64,000 nt of DNA from JAABRE01 sp964413275 (GCA_964413275.1 CAYPSO010000001.1:1-64000); one strand, 5' to 3'; shown: positions 42,711 through 52,748, counted from the stretch's first letter. Translations and numbers: made by a program. The notes: generated from the sequence alone by a model not told the origin.

Positions 42711-42875
42711 ATTTATTAATTTAACAGCAAAATGAGATTTATTTAAAAAAAATGGGAACTATGGTAAATAAGATTATGTCATCTGTTATCATATTGTGGT
42801 AAAAAAATATAGGAGGAAATCTTAAAACAATATTAAAAAGCTTATTATTTATTTAGTGTTGGTTGGAGGAAAATT

Positions 42876-43259
42876 TTGTTTAAAAGACTTGCGCAACAAC
42901 ACCGTGCTTTTGTTCAAGACTTGGTATTGAATCTTCAAGCCTTAGCAATTGTTCTAGAAAAAAGAGGTTATTTAGCATCCTGCTATACCTGTGGCAAGGA
43001 AATGCACAGTGCTTCTTTTATGGTTAGTTTTGGTGATAGCCACCTAATCCGTTTTTTGGTGTCCGATTATGGCATAACTTGGACAGAAATGCGGGACGAT
43101 AGAGAATTAATGAAATTAGAAGGGGCAGAAGCTATCAGTCAATTACAGGAACTAGCTGATATGCTTAAATATGATGCCTATCAGGGAAAAGGTGAAGCAA
43201 ATATAGATTATCGAGCCGAAACTTTACAAGATTTGCAGACCATTTCCCTAGCACCCTAA
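42876..43259 (+). CDS. DUF1815 cyanobacterial protein
   Basis: 127 aa beginning at a TTG codon, chosen because GGTTGGAGGAAAATT places a strong ribosome site 7 nt upstream and no ATG lies near. The sequence FKRLAQQHRAFVQDLVLNLQ, ALAIVLEKRGYLASCYTCGK, and RFLVSDYGITWTEMRDDREL matches DUF1815, a small soluble family conserved in cyanobacteria and of unknown function. A Cys pair (SCYTCGK) and His residues around HLIRF could bind metal, which is speculation. Possibly cotranscribed with aroH but 165 nt apart. Confidence 0.85.
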   Translation: MFKRLAQQHRAFVQDLVLNLQALAIVLEKRGYLASCYTCGKEMHSASFMVSFGDSHLIRFLVSDYGITWTEMRDDRELMKLEGAEAISQLQELADMLKYDAYQGKGEANIDYRAETLQDLQTISLAP

Positions 43260-43292
43260 AAATATAGCGATTAGTTTTTAGTTTGAAAGCAA

Positions 43293-44060
43293 TTAACTAA
43301 AATTATCTAAATTCAATAAGTTAATATAGCCTATTTCTTGGGCTTTTTTTCTGGTTTTTTCTGTGTTGTATCCCCATGATGCCAAGTATAGTTTAACACC
43401 CTGTAGCTCTGATTCTTGATGTACTTTTAGCAAAGGTTCTATTCTATCTTCAATAAAGGACATATTTTCAGGTTTTTCTCTATTTTCTTGCAGAATTATT
43501 TTTAGTGTTTCCTGTTTTGATCGTTGTGATTCTTTGCCAATAATCTGATTTTTTGGTAAGGTTATATTTTCTTGTTTTAAAATTTTTTCTATAAAACGAC
43601 CTTCTTTGGTGCTTACTATATATATTTTAATATTTTGATTAATTATTTTTTGAATTCCTTGACTAATATTTGGATAAAAGCGGTGTAGTTTTAACCAATT
43701 ATTTAAGTCTGTTTTGATCCAATTATCTCTGACAGTATCTAATTTAACTGCTATTTCTTTTCGCTCTAAGTTATCTGATTTAATAATATTTTCAACTATT
43801 TGTGACCAATTTTCTAAAATGTTTTTTTCTGGAGTTTGGAGAATTAAAGCTCTTAGTAAAATAGGCATTTCCCAACCTGTTTCAATTACCGGTCTTAAAT
43901 GATAAAATTGGTTTCTAAAATCTTCTAGGTTGATTTGATTATTGGTTTTCCATATTTGTTGATATGTTTTCTTGGTTGTTTCAAAATATTCGGCTAATCC
44001 GTCGCAAATGACTCCGTCGAAATCAATGGCTAATATTTTTGTTTGTTTATTTATATTCAT
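43293..44060 (-). CDS. HAD-superfamily hydrolase
   Basis: 255 aa. Motif I is ILAIDFDGVICDGLAEYFET at residues about 9-28 (the nucleophile DFDGV); motif II/III elements are IYIVSTKEGRFIEKILKQEN (Ser/Thr, about 148-167) and FIEDRIEPLL (Asp, about 210). A helical cap lies between. Cyanobacterial HAD proteins of this size are probably phosphatases; substrate unknown. The following 250-bp gap 44061-44311 has no gene but contains AACCACACCAGAACGCAGAG, a short dispersed spacer sequence. Single gene, divergent from gatB. Confidence 0.75.
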   Translation of the reverse strand: MNINKQTKILAIDFDGVICDGLAEYFETTKKTYQQIWKTNNQINLEDFRNQFYHLRPVIETGWEMPILLRALILQTPEKNILENWSQIVENIIKSDNLERKEIAVKLDTVRDNWIKTDLNNWLKLHRFYPNISQGIQKIINQNIKIYIVSTKEGRFIEKILKQENITLPKNQIIGKESQRSKQETLKIILQENREKPENMSFIEDRIEPLLKVHQESELQGVKLYLASWGYNTEKTRKKAQEIGYINLLNLDNFS

Positions 44061-44311
44061 AAATGTTTAAGTTATAATGGAAAGATAAGATTTATTATAT
44101 AATAAGTATCTTTGGTTGCGGGTCGTGATATTTTTTAATTAACCACACCAGAACGCAGAGAGAAGAAAGAGAGAAAAGAGAGAGATTTTTTTTGATTTAT
44201 TAGGAATTGCTATAGTTATTGATAGTTTTTTTCTTGTTATTTTAGGAACTATTGATATAATTTCAATTATGATAAAAATAGAATATAATTTTAATTTATT
44301 TTAGTAAGGTT

Positions 44312-45802
44312 ATGACCACAACAGTAGCAACTAAAACTGACTATGAGGCAGTTATAGGTTTAGAAACCCATTGTCAATTAAATACTCAAACTAAAATTTT
44401 CTGTAATTGCTCCACAGAATTCGATCCCGATCATCCTAATAGTAAGGTTTGCCCTATTTGTCTCGGTTATCCGGGGGTTTTACCTGTTTTAAATGAAAAG
44501 GTATTAGAAGCGGCAGTTAAAATGGGTTTGGCTTTGAATGCTAAAATTGCACCTTATAGTAAATTTGACCGAAAACAGTATTTTTACCCTGATTTACCGA
44601 AAAATTACCAAATTTCTCAGTACGATTTACCCATTGTCGAACATGGAGAGTTAGAAATTGAACTGACAGATAAAAAAACTAAAGAAGTAACTCGTAAAAA
44701 AATCGGTGTCACTCGTCTGCACATGGAGGAAGATGCTGGTAAGTTGGTTCATGTTGGTAGTGATAGGTTATCTGGCTCAACCCATTCCCTAGTGGATTTT
44801 AACCGTACTGGTGTGCCTCTATTAGAAATAGTTTCTGAGCCTGATTTGCGCTCTGGAGAGGAAGCGGCTGAATATGCCCAAGAATTGCGCCGTATTGTGC
44901 GTTATTTGGGCATTGGTGATGGCAATATGCAAGAAGGCTCTCTACGTTGTGATGTTAATATTTCTGTTCGACCTGTAGGTCAAGAAGAATTTGGCACTAA
45001 GGTTGAGATTAAAAATATGAACTCTTTTAGTGCAATTCAAAAGGCAATTGATTATGAAATTGAACGTCAAATTGAATGTTTAGAAAATGACGAACCGATT
45101 TACCAAGAAACTCGTCTTTGGGAAGAAGGCAATCAATGTACTATTAGTATGCGTATGAAAGAGGGATCGAGCGATTATCGCTATTTTCCCGAACCAGATT
45201 TACCTCCCATGGAAATTTCTACAAAACAGTTAGAGGAGTTGCAGTTAACATTACCTGAACTTCCAGCCAATAAACGCCTTCGTTATGAAACGGAGTTGGA
45301 TTTATCTCCTTATGATGCTAGGGTATTAACTGACGATCGCGAAGTTGCTGAATATTTTGAGGGAGCTATTGCTGCTGGTGCTAATCCTAAACTTGTAGCT
45401 AACTGGGTTATGGGTGATATTGCTGCTTACCGTAATAAAAATAACCTCAATATTACCGATATTGCTTTAACTCCTGAAAGTTTAGCAGAATTAGTTAATT
45501 TAATTGAAGATAATACAATTAGTGGAAAAATTGCTAAAGAAATTCTCCCCGAATTACTTACTAATGGTGGTTCAGCTAAAGAATTAGTGGAGAAAAAAGG
45601 TTTAATTTCTATTTCTGATACGGGAGAATTAGAAACAATAATTGATGAAGTTTTAGCGGCTCATCCTGATGAGTTAGAAAAATATCGAGGTGGTAAAACT
45701 AAGTTAAAAGGCTTTTTTGTTGGTCAGATAATGAAGAAAACTAGCGGTAGAGCAGATCCAAAATTAACTAATCAATTATTAAGTAAAAAATTAGATTCAT
45801 AA
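44312..45802 (+). CDS. gatB: Aspartyl/glutamyl-tRNA(Asn/Gln) amidotransferase subunit B
   Basis: Subunit B of the GatCAB complex, which amidates misacylated Glu-tRNA(Gln) (and Asp-tRNA(Asn)). 496 aa, standard length. Motifs: YEAVIGLETHCQLNTQTKIF at the N-terminus, CPICLGYPGVLPVLNEKVLE with Cys pairs (CNCS, CPIC) that bind zinc, and VTRLHMEEDAGKLVH. The C-terminal YqeY-like tail helix (FFVGQIMKKTSGRADPKLTN) is present. AGTAAGGTT is the ribosome site. Closed by the terminator at 45817. gatA and gatC are not in the window. Confidence 0.95.
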   Translation: MTTTVATKTDYEAVIGLETHCQLNTQTKIFCNCSTEFDPDHPNSKVCPICLGYPGVLPVLNEKVLEAAVKMGLALNAKIAPYSKFDRKQYFYPDLPKNYQISQYDLPIVEHGELEIELTDKKTKEVTRKKIGVTRLHMEEDAGKLVHVGSDRLSGSTHSLVDFNRTGVPLLEIVSEPDLRSGEEAAEYAQELRRIVRYLGIGDGNMQEGSLRCDVNISVRPVGQEEFGTKVEIKNMNSFSAIQKAIDYEIERQIECLENDEPIYQETRLWEEGNQCTISMRMKEGSSDYRYFPEPDLPPMEISTKQLEELQLTLPELPANKRLRYETELDLSPYDARVLTDDREVAEYFEGAIAAGANPKLVANWVMGDIAAYRNKNNLNITDIALTPESLAELVNLIEDNTISGKIAKEILPELLTNGGSAKELVEKKGLISISDTGELETIIDEVLAAHPDELEKYRGGKTKLKGFFVGQIMKKTSGRADPKLTNQLLSKKLDS

Positions 45803-45816
45803 TAATTAAAGTTAAA

Positions 45817-45850
45817 ACCCCCTATATTTTAGTAAAAGAAATAAGGGGGT
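45817..45850 (+). terminator. Terminator of gatB
   Basis: ACCCCCT and AGGGGGT pair over a 20-nt A/T-rich loop, followed by AAAATTTTTATTT, a T-rich tail. It lies 14 nt after the gatB stop. Confidence 0.7.
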
Positions 45851-45940
45851 AAAATTTTTATTTATTTTATTAATTAGAAACAGGCATCTTGCCTGTTAAA
45901 TTAAAATAAATATTAGGTAAGGGAACGCAGGAAGTCTTAT

Positions 45941-46958
45941 TTAAAAACTACTGTAAATACTCTCAAGACGATCGCATTGTTTAAGTATATCTGCATCAAG
46001 GGTTTCTAAACGTTTAATTTCTTCTTGACGATTGATTTCACGGGATTGTTTTTGCTCTAATAAATTATCTAATTCAGCTTGACGAGATTTAATATCTTCA
46101 TCAATTTTTTTGCTTACTTGTTGTTCGTATTTAGCAAAACATTCTCTCACTGCTTCCTCAATTTTTTGCTTTTGTTGTTCGGCTATTTCCGATAAATGTT
46201 TAACAAATTCTTTTTTCGTTGCTTTAAGGAATTGTTGACGCGCTTGGGTGGCTTGTAAAGCACCAATTCCTAAACTCATTAAGGCAATTCCCAGTGGAGT
46301 AAACAAACACTCCCGTAACTCCAGTAAATATCAATAAAAAGCTACTGATACCCACTACAGCTAACCAGTTAACTAAAATATTTTTCCAATCAAAACCTGC
46401 TGCAGCCAGAGCAATACCTCCCACATTACCTGTTGCTAGGGAGAAAAAACCCATTGCCCATTTGGCCCATCCGGGAGAATCTTCGTTATTGTCAAGGTAT
46501 TTATTGATATTGATTTTATTACCAGTTAATTTTTCTTCAATCTCAACTACCACCTGATTATAAACTTCTCCATATTCAGCCGCACTTTGAGCTAATTGAG
46601 CAAAAGTCTCTTTGAGTTGCTTTTCTGCACCACGCTCCCACTCAGACATTTTTTCATTAAGGTAGCGGATAAATGCTTTTTGAAAGGCGGCATTAAATTC
46701 TTCCCGTTTATTGCTTTGAAGAAAGTCTAAAAAACCTAAATCCGGTTGATAACGAACAAAATCAGATTCAAAGGTATTGCCTAAGTTTAAGATATATTCT
46801 TTAGCTGAATCAGCAACAGATTTGGTTTGGCGATCGCAGGTATTGTTCATTTGTTCATTAAAGCGATGGCCTATATCTTTAAGTTTTTTAAATTCTGGCT
46901 CTACGGAATTAATTATTCCCTTCAATTCTTCTACATCTTTATCTAATATTTGAACCAT
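45941..46958 (-). pseudogene. Dynamin-like protein remnant without GTPase domain
   Basis: Two overlapping frames form one C-terminal half of a bacterial dynamin-like protein. The first (46958 to 46224) gives a helical stalk (KLKDIGHRFNEQMNNTCDRQ) and the hydrophobic paddle LVNWLAVVGISSFLLIFTGV, then loses frame. The second (46306 to 45941) resumes after a one-base shift as FTPLGIALMSLGIGALQATQ and a long coiled coil ending in ILKQCDRLESIYSSF. The shift is at about 46300. No GTPase domain (P-loop) is present upstream; the 179-bp gap to 47137 contains none. So the gene is decayed or is a frame-broken stand-alone stalk, unless the read is wrong at the shift. Confidence 0.6.
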
Positions 46959-47137
46959 TTGTTTTTATCTCCATTGACTAATGTTTAATTATTTATTTTG
47001 ATTATTTCAACATATTTTGTTAAGAGGATGACTGAACAACATCAATGATAAACTGAACGTAAATCACTGAAACTCTTGTCAGTAGGCTTATTTTAGAGAT
47101 TACCCAATTTACTGTAAATTATTATCAACTAATATTT

Positions 47138-49618
47138 GTGAATTCAAATAAATTTATTACTACGGAGATTTTATCCAATCAAGGCAAAAGGGGAGAAAAA
47201 TTAGTTTGGGAGGCTATTAAGGCAGCATTTAACAATAGAAATTGTTTAGGTTATTGGCGTTATCCTATTTTTTTTCCATCAGGTAAATTTCGGAAAGAAC
47301 CTGATATTTTGATTTTAGATTATCATTTAGGAATAATAATTATTGAAGTTAAATCAATTCACATTGAACAAATAGTTGATATTCAAGGACATCGCTGGGA
47401 ATATAAAAATTTTTATACTAAATTTGGCAATCCCTATCAACAAGCAGAAAATCAATTATTTTCTTTATTAGAATTTATTGCAAGAGAACCAACTTTAAAA
47501 GATAAAATCATGGGTAAAGTTATGATTGCTTTACCTTATATTACCCAAGAACAATGGCAAGCAAAAGGATTTGATTTATTGCCAAGCAATCCTCCCATTA
47601 TCTTTCAAGATTTTTTAGATAATCCTGTTTTATTAGCTGAATTTATTAAAAAAGTTGCTCCTGTTAAACAAGGAAAGAAATCTAATAATATTTCATGGCA
47701 ATTACTCTTATCTATTATTGCGGGAACACCCGTATTTGTAGAGCCGAAAAAAAGAGTATTAAGTAATAAAATTAGTAAAGGAGTTATTTTAAATCAGGTG
47801 CGATCGCAATTATCTCAATGTGATTTACAACAGGAAAAAATTGCTAAACAAATAGCACCGGGGTTACAACGTATTCGAGGAATTGCTGGTTCAGGAAAAA
47901 CTGTTCTTTTATGTCAAAAAGCGGCCTTAATGCATTTAAAATATCCTCACTGGAAAATTGCTTTAGTCTTTTTTTCTCGTAGCCTTTATCAACCCATAAC
48001 TAATCAAGTAAATAAATGGTTAAAATACTTTAGTAATAATCAGATCGAATATAATCAAAATAACAAAAATTTGTTAATACTTCATGCTTGGGGTAATTAT
48101 AAACAGCCCGGTTTATATAGTACAATTTGCCAAGCAACAGGGGTGAAATATTTAACAGTTAATCATGCGGTTAGTAAAGAACCATCAGAAGCTTTAGCAG
48201 AAGTATGCGTGCGATTATTAGAATCAAAAATAATTCCACAAGTATTTGATGCAATTTTAATAGATGAAGCACAAGATTTGATTTCTGAACAATGGAAATA
48301 TCAAGATAAACAGCCATTTTTTTGGTTAGCTTACCAAGCCTTAAAATCAACCAATAATCTTCATTTACAACAAAAAAGATTAATTTGGTGTTATGACGAA
48401 TTACAAAGTTTAGATAGTGCAAAAATTCCCACAGCTAGTGAATTATTTGGTGAAAAATTAGGTAATTTAGTTACTGGTAAACATGAAGAAGGAATTAATA
48501 AAACAGAAATATTAAATCATTGTTATCGCACGCCCCATTATATTATTAGTGCAGCCCATGCTATGGTTTTAGGATTATTACGAAAAAACGGTATTTTAAC
48601 TGGAGTTAGTAATAGAAAAGATTGGGAAGCTCTTGGATATGAAGTTATTGGTGATTGTGATTATGGTCAGGAAATCACTATTAAACGTTCTCAGGAAACT
48701 GTCTTTAATCCTATAGATAAAATCTGTCAAGATAATGTAATAGATTTTAATATTTATAAATATCGACAACAAGAATTGACAGAATTAGCTAATAATATTA
48801 AAAATAATTTAAGGAGTGATGGTTTACGTCCTAGCCAAGAAATATTAATAATAATTTTAGGTAATTATTTAGAAGCAATTAAATTAGAAACCCATGTAGC
48901 TAGTTTTTTAATTAGACAAGGAATTGATATTTATATTCCCACAAGTAAAGGTTGTAATATTATTAAATCGGAAGAAGAAAATTATGAACCTAATAAATTT
49001 TGGTGTGAAGGAGCGGTAACAATTTCTCGGATTCATCGAGTAAAAGGACAAGAAGCGGATCAAGTTTATCTGATTGGATTAGATAATATTGCTAAAGAAG
49101 AAAGTAATATTTATTTACGCAATCAATTATTTATCGCTTTAACTAGAGTGAGAGCTTGGGTAACAGTGAGCGGAATTGAGGATTATCCCATGTATGAGGA
49201 ATTTAAACAAGTAATTGCCAGTAAAGATAGTTTTACTTTTATGTTAAAACCACCATTAAAACGAACAATTGGTATTACCGAAAAAGAAGAATTATTAATA
49301 AGATTAGCGAAGGGTGGTAAAAATTTTCAGAATGCTGATTTAAAAGAAGTTGACTTAACTGGAGTAAATCTTAAAAATGCTAATTTAATAGGAGCTAATT
49401 TACAAGGTGCGAATTTAACTAATGCTCAATTAGATGGAGTAAAATTAATATCTGCTGATTTAATAGGGGCTAATTTAAGTGGTGCAAGTTTAAAAAAAGC
49501 TAAACTAATGGGTGCAAATATTTCTCATGCTAATCTTAGAGGAGTTGATTTAACAGGTGCAAGTTTAGATAATGCAGATTTAACCGGAGCAGATTTAACC
49601 GATGCTAAATTGGATTAA
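47138..49618 (+). CDS. NERD nuclease - SF1 helicase - pentapeptide fusion
   Basis: 826 aa from a GTG. NERD (nuclease-related) domain at about 10-120: GKRGEKLVWEAIKAAF, FRKEPDILILDYHLGIIIIE (the D...ExK restriction-type core IIEVKS). Superfamily-1 helicase: P-loop RIRGIAGSGKTVLLCQKAA (about 246-264), DEAQ box AILIDEAQDLISEQ (about 370), and a late motif HRVKGQEADQVYLIGLD and FIALTRVRAW (about 635-675). The C-terminal 95 residues are pentapeptide repeats (ADLKEVDLTGVNLKNANLIG, and on to ADLTDAKLD). NERD-helicases are found in defence or DNA-repair contexts; the pentapeptide tail is unusual and suggests a targeting or inhibitory module. Confidence 0.82.
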   Translation: MNSNKFITTEILSNQGKRGEKLVWEAIKAAFNNRNCLGYWRYPIFFPSGKFRKEPDILILDYHLGIIIIEVKSIHIEQIVDIQGHRWEYKNFYTKFGNPYQQAENQLFSLLEFIAREPTLKDKIMGKVMIALPYITQEQWQAKGFDLLPSNPPIIFQDFLDNPVLLAEFIKKVAPVKQGKKSNNISWQLLLSIIAGTPVFVEPKKRVLSNKISKGVILNQVRSQLSQCDLQQEKIAKQIAPGLQRIRGIAGSGKTVLLCQKAALMHLKYPHWKIALVFFSRSLYQPITNQVNKWLKYFSNNQIEYNQNNKNLLILHAWGNYKQPGLYSTICQATGVKYLTVNHAVSKEPSEALAEVCVRLLESKIIPQVFDAILIDEAQDLISEQWKYQDKQPFFWLAYQALKSTNNLHLQQKRLIWCYDELQSLDSAKIPTASELFGEKLGNLVTGKHEEGINKTEILNHCYRTPHYIISAAHAMVLGLLRKNGILTGVSNRKDWEALGYEVIGDCDYGQEITIKRSQETVFNPIDKICQDNVIDFNIYKYRQQELTELANNIKNNLRSDGLRPSQEILIIILGNYLEAIKLETHVASFLIRQGIDIYIPTSKGCNIIKSEEENYEPNKFWCEGAVTISRIHRVKGQEADQVYLIGLDNIAKEESNIYLRNQLFIALTRVRAWVTVSGIEDYPMYEEFKQVIASKDSFTFMLKPPLKRTIGITEKEELLIRLAKGGKNFQNADLKEVDLTGVNLKNANLIGANLQGANLTNAQLDGVKLISADLIGANLSGASLKKAKLMGANISHANLRGVDLTGASLDNADLTGADLTDAKLD

Positions 49619-49623
49619 TGTAA

Positions 49624-49740
49624 CTGACGTTACGCAAAATGTATTAGGTGTTAGGTGTTAGCGATTAGCAGTTAGCGATTAGCCGAATACTGAATACTGA
49701 CTACTACTAAATCAATTATTTCGATTCTGCGTAACATCAG
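49624..49740. mobile_element. MITE-like element 2 (117 bp)
   Basis: Ends CTGACGTTACGCA and TGCGTAACATCAG are inverted repeats with one mismatch, nearly identical to those of the element at 16415. The core carries GTTAGCGATTAGC-type spacer repeats instead of the first element's core. It begins 6 nt after the helicase stop, so it may supply its terminator. A TGCGTAACGTAA fragment follows at about 49807. Confidence 0.7.
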
Positions 49741-49859
49741 AATGTAATCAAAATATACAAAAACTAGATCGAATTTTCACTTAATGAATGATACAGTAAT
49801 TACTTGTGCGTAACGTAAACAAAAACTTAACTTTATTTACTATCTATTGAGGATTTAAT

Positions 49860-50255
49860 ATGGATTTAGAATATCCTGATGGTTTGAGATATTTAGACAC
49901 CCATGAATATGTGCGTTTAGACGGTGAAATTGCCACTATTGGCATCAGTGCTTTTGCGATCGATCAACTTGGTGATATAGTTTTTTTAGAATTACCCGAA
50001 ATTGGTGATGCTGTAGAAGTTGAAGAGACTTTTGGTAGTATTGAGTCTGTTAAAGCTGTAGAAGATTTATACCCTCCTATTTCCGGTACAGTTATCGATC
50101 GCAATGAAATGTTGATTAAATCACCTGAATTGATTGCTGATGATCCCTATGGAGAGGGTTGGCTGATTAAAATACGAGTAAATAATCCTGAAGATGAGCT
50201 AGAAGACACTTTGTCTTCAGATGAGTATAGAGCGCAAGTGGAAGGAGAAGAGTGA
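49860..50255 (+). CDS. gcvH: Glycine cleavage system protein H
   Basis: Lipoyl carrier of the glycine decarboxylase complex (photorespiration). 131 aa. Strand-rich N-terminus RYLDTHEYVRLDGEIATIGI; the lipoylation Lys is in GSIESVKAVEDLYPPISGTV (about residue 65), and the C-terminus holds NDEYRAQ-like residues (SDEYRAQVEGEE). TATTGAGGATTTAAT gives the ribosome site. gcvP and gcvT are not in the window. No glycine riboswitch was recognised in the 119 bp upstream. Confidence 0.95.
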   Translation: MDLEYPDGLRYLDTHEYVRLDGEIATIGISAFAIDQLGDIVFLELPEIGDAVEVEETFGSIESVKAVEDLYPPISGTVIDRNEMLIKSPELIADDPYGEGWLIKIRVNNPEDELEDTLSSDEYRAQVEGEE

Positions 50256-50259
50256 AATC

Positions 50260-50330
50260 AGTTCGTGGTTAGCTTTTAGCTGTTAGCAATTAGCTTTTAG
50301 CTGTTAGCCTTTAACTAATAACCACGAACT
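50260..50330. repeat. Inverted repeat with TTAGCTGTTAGC spacer units
   Basis: AGTTCGTGGTTA and TAACCACGAACT bracket tandem-like TTAGCTTTTAGCTGTTAGC units. Similar strings occur at 15810-15860, 49650-49690 and 62220-62290. They are intergenic filler of a dispersed family; the stem could terminate gcvH and the convergent glgB. Confidence 0.55.
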
Positions 50331-50355
50331 ACTAACTACGAACCACGAACTAATT

Positions 50356-52653
50356 TTACCTAGTTTGCTCAATTGCTTGAGTTGTTTTTTCCCGATCTAA
50401 TTTGAGAATTAATACCCCTAAAGGTGGCAAACATAAATCAAGGGAATTAGGATAATTATGGAACCACCATTCATCAGTCCATTTACCACCTAAATTGCCC
50501 ATGTTTGCGCCACCATAGGTTTTGGCATCACTGTTAAATACTTCCGTATAAAAACCTTCCTCTGGTACACCAATGCGATAATGACTATGGGGTTGAGGAG
50601 TGAAATTACAAACTACAATGAGAAAATCATTGGGATCTTCAGCACGGCGAATAAAAGCTACTACACTATGGCGATTATCGCTACAATCAATCCATTGAAA
50701 GCCTTCTTGGTCAAAATCTCGCTCATAAAGAGCAGGCTCACTCTTATAAACTGTGTTTAAATCGGTAAAAAACTGTTTTAATTGTTGGTGTTTTTCATAT
50801 TGCAACAAGTGCCATTCTAAATCCGTCCAAACATTCCACTCACTCCACTGGGCAAATTCCATGCTCATAAACATGGTTTTCTTACCCGGATGAGAGAACA
50901 TATAAGAAAATAAAGCTCTCACATTAGCAAATTTCTGCCACTCATCCCCCGGCATTTTGCCAATAATATTACTCTTACCGTGTACCACCTCATCATGGGA
51001 AAGAGCTAACATATAGTTTTCTGAGTGGTGATACCACATACTGAAAGTAATGTTGTTTTGGTGGAATTGACGAAACCAAGGATCCATGTTGAAATAATCC
51101 AACATATCGTGCATCCAACCCATATTCCACTTGAGATTAAAGCCTAAACCACCCACATAGGTAGGCCAAGACACCATCGGCCAAGAAGTGGATTCTTCAG
51201 CAATAGACAAGGTACCGGGAAAATAATTAAACATTAAACTATTTACCTGACGTAAAAAGTCTGCCGCCTGTAGATTTTCTCGACCACCATATTCATTAGT
51301 TACCCATTCCCCTTCTTTACGGCAATAATCTAAATAGAGCATGGAGGCAACCGCATCCACCCTAATGCCATCAATGTGATATTTGTCAAACCAAAACAGA
51401 GCATTAGCCACGAGGAAATTACGGACTTCATTGCGACCATAATTAAATATTAACGTACCCCATTCCTTATGTTCGCCTTTACGAGGATCGGCGTGTTCGT
51501 AAAGATGAGTTCCATCAAAAAAGGCTAAACCATGACCATCCTTGGGAAAATGCCCCGGTACCCAGTCAACTAAGACTCCGATACCATATTGATGACATTT
51601 ATCCACAAAATACATAAAATCTTCAGGACTGCCAAAACGGGAAGTGGGAGCATAATAACCCGTAACTTGGTATCCCCAAGAACCATCAAAGGGATGTTCA
51701 GCAATGGGTAATAATTCAACATGAGTGTATCCTAGTTCTTTAACGTAGGGAATTAGTTTTTCCGCTAGTTCATAATAGGTTAAAAATCTACCTTCTGGCT
51801 TAAATTCAGAAACTTGTACTGGTTCGCCGTCTCCTTGATAAAAACGGGGTTTTTCATCCATAGAAGTGTGTAACCAAGAACCTAAATGCACCTCATAAAC
51901 AGAAATTGGTTCTTTGAGAGGATCGCTGTTACGACGTTTTTCTAGCCATTTCTCATCATTCCATTGATAACAATCTAAATCTGCCACAATAGAAGCTGTT
52001 TTAGGCCGAGGCTCTTGTTGAAAACCATAGGGATCTGATTTTTCATATATATGGCCTTCCCAGTTTTTGACTTCATATTTATAGGCTGCGCCAATTCCTA
52101 ATCCGGGGATAAATAATTCCCAAATGCTGTTAAATCTTTTCCGCATTTGATGTTCTCTACCATCCCATTGATTAAAATCACCAATAATGGAAACGTTGCG
52201 CGCATTAGGTGCCCAAAGAGCAAAATAAACTCCTTTAACTCCATCTATGTCCGTAAGATGTGCGCCTAATTTTTCATAAATCCGATGGTGATTACCTTCG
52301 GCAAAAAGATGTGCATCTAAATCGGTTAATTTAACGGAATTAAAAGCATAGGGATCGTAAATTACTTTTTCGTGTTCTCCCTCTTTAACTTTTAGTTGAT
52401 AATTAGCTAATTCAGTCGTTTCGATCGCACATTCAAAAAAATTGGGATGATGGATAGACTCCATCGCATATTCTTGTTTTTCTTCAGGAAAAAATACTGA
52501 TACTGCTTGCGCTTTAGGAAGATAGGCTCTTACTACCCACTGTTTAACTTTACCTTTTTTCTTGATCGGGTGACAACCAAGAATCTCAAAAGGATCGTGA
52601 TGCAGGTTATTAACTATTTGATTAACTTGTTCAGGGGTGAGCAGTGTTTGCAT
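50356..52653 (-). CDS. glgB: 1,4-alpha-glucan branching enzyme (GH13)
   Basis: Adds alpha-1,6 branches to glycogen. 765 aa, with the N-terminal CBM48 (DPFEILGCHPIKKKGKVKQW, then APNARNVSIIGDFNQWDGRE) and GH13 catalytic barrel. The catalytic set reads DGIRVDAVASMLYLDY (nucleophile Asp, about residue 432), IAEESTSWPMVSWP (acid/base Glu, about 485), and LALSHDEVVHGKSN (third Asp). C-terminal beta domain ends LGVLILKLDREKT. This is the usual cyanobacterial branching enzyme length. Single gene, convergent with gcvH. Confidence 0.96.
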   Translation of the reverse strand: MQTLLTPEQVNQIVNNLHHDPFEILGCHPIKKKGKVKQWVVRAYLPKAQAVSVFFPEEKQEYAMESIHHPNFFECAIETTELANYQLKVKEGEHEKVIYDPYAFNSVKLTDLDAHLFAEGNHHRIYEKLGAHLTDIDGVKGVYFALWAPNARNVSIIGDFNQWDGREHQMRKRFNSIWELFIPGLGIGAAYKYEVKNWEGHIYEKSDPYGFQQEPRPKTASIVADLDCYQWNDEKWLEKRRNSDPLKEPISVYEVHLGSWLHTSMDEKPRFYQGDGEPVQVSEFKPEGRFLTYYELAEKLIPYVKELGYTHVELLPIAEHPFDGSWGYQVTGYYAPTSRFGSPEDFMYFVDKCHQYGIGVLVDWVPGHFPKDGHGLAFFDGTHLYEHADPRKGEHKEWGTLIFNYGRNEVRNFLVANALFWFDKYHIDGIRVDAVASMLYLDYCRKEGEWVTNEYGGRENLQAADFLRQVNSLMFNYFPGTLSIAEESTSWPMVSWPTYVGGLGFNLKWNMGWMHDMLDYFNMDPWFRQFHQNNITFSMWYHHSENYMLALSHDEVVHGKSNIIGKMPGDEWQKFANVRALFSYMFSHPGKKTMFMSMEFAQWSEWNVWTDLEWHLLQYEKHQQLKQFFTDLNTVYKSEPALYERDFDQEGFQWIDCSDNRHSVVAFIRRAEDPNDFLIVVCNFTPQPHSHYRIGVPEEGFYTEVFNSDAKTYGGANMGNLGGKWTDEWWFHNYPNSLDLCLPPLGVLILKLDREKTTQAIEQTR

Positions 52654-52748
52654 TTATTAAACTACCAATATTAACAATAAAGTAAATTACAAGGCTATTA
52701 CCTTAAGATTATTCCAAGTTTTACACATATCTGAATTTTTTTTTGGAA

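Noticed and set aside
49741..49859. Glycine riboswitch upstream of gcvH
   Set aside because: No conserved core or paired stems of that riboswitch could be recognised.
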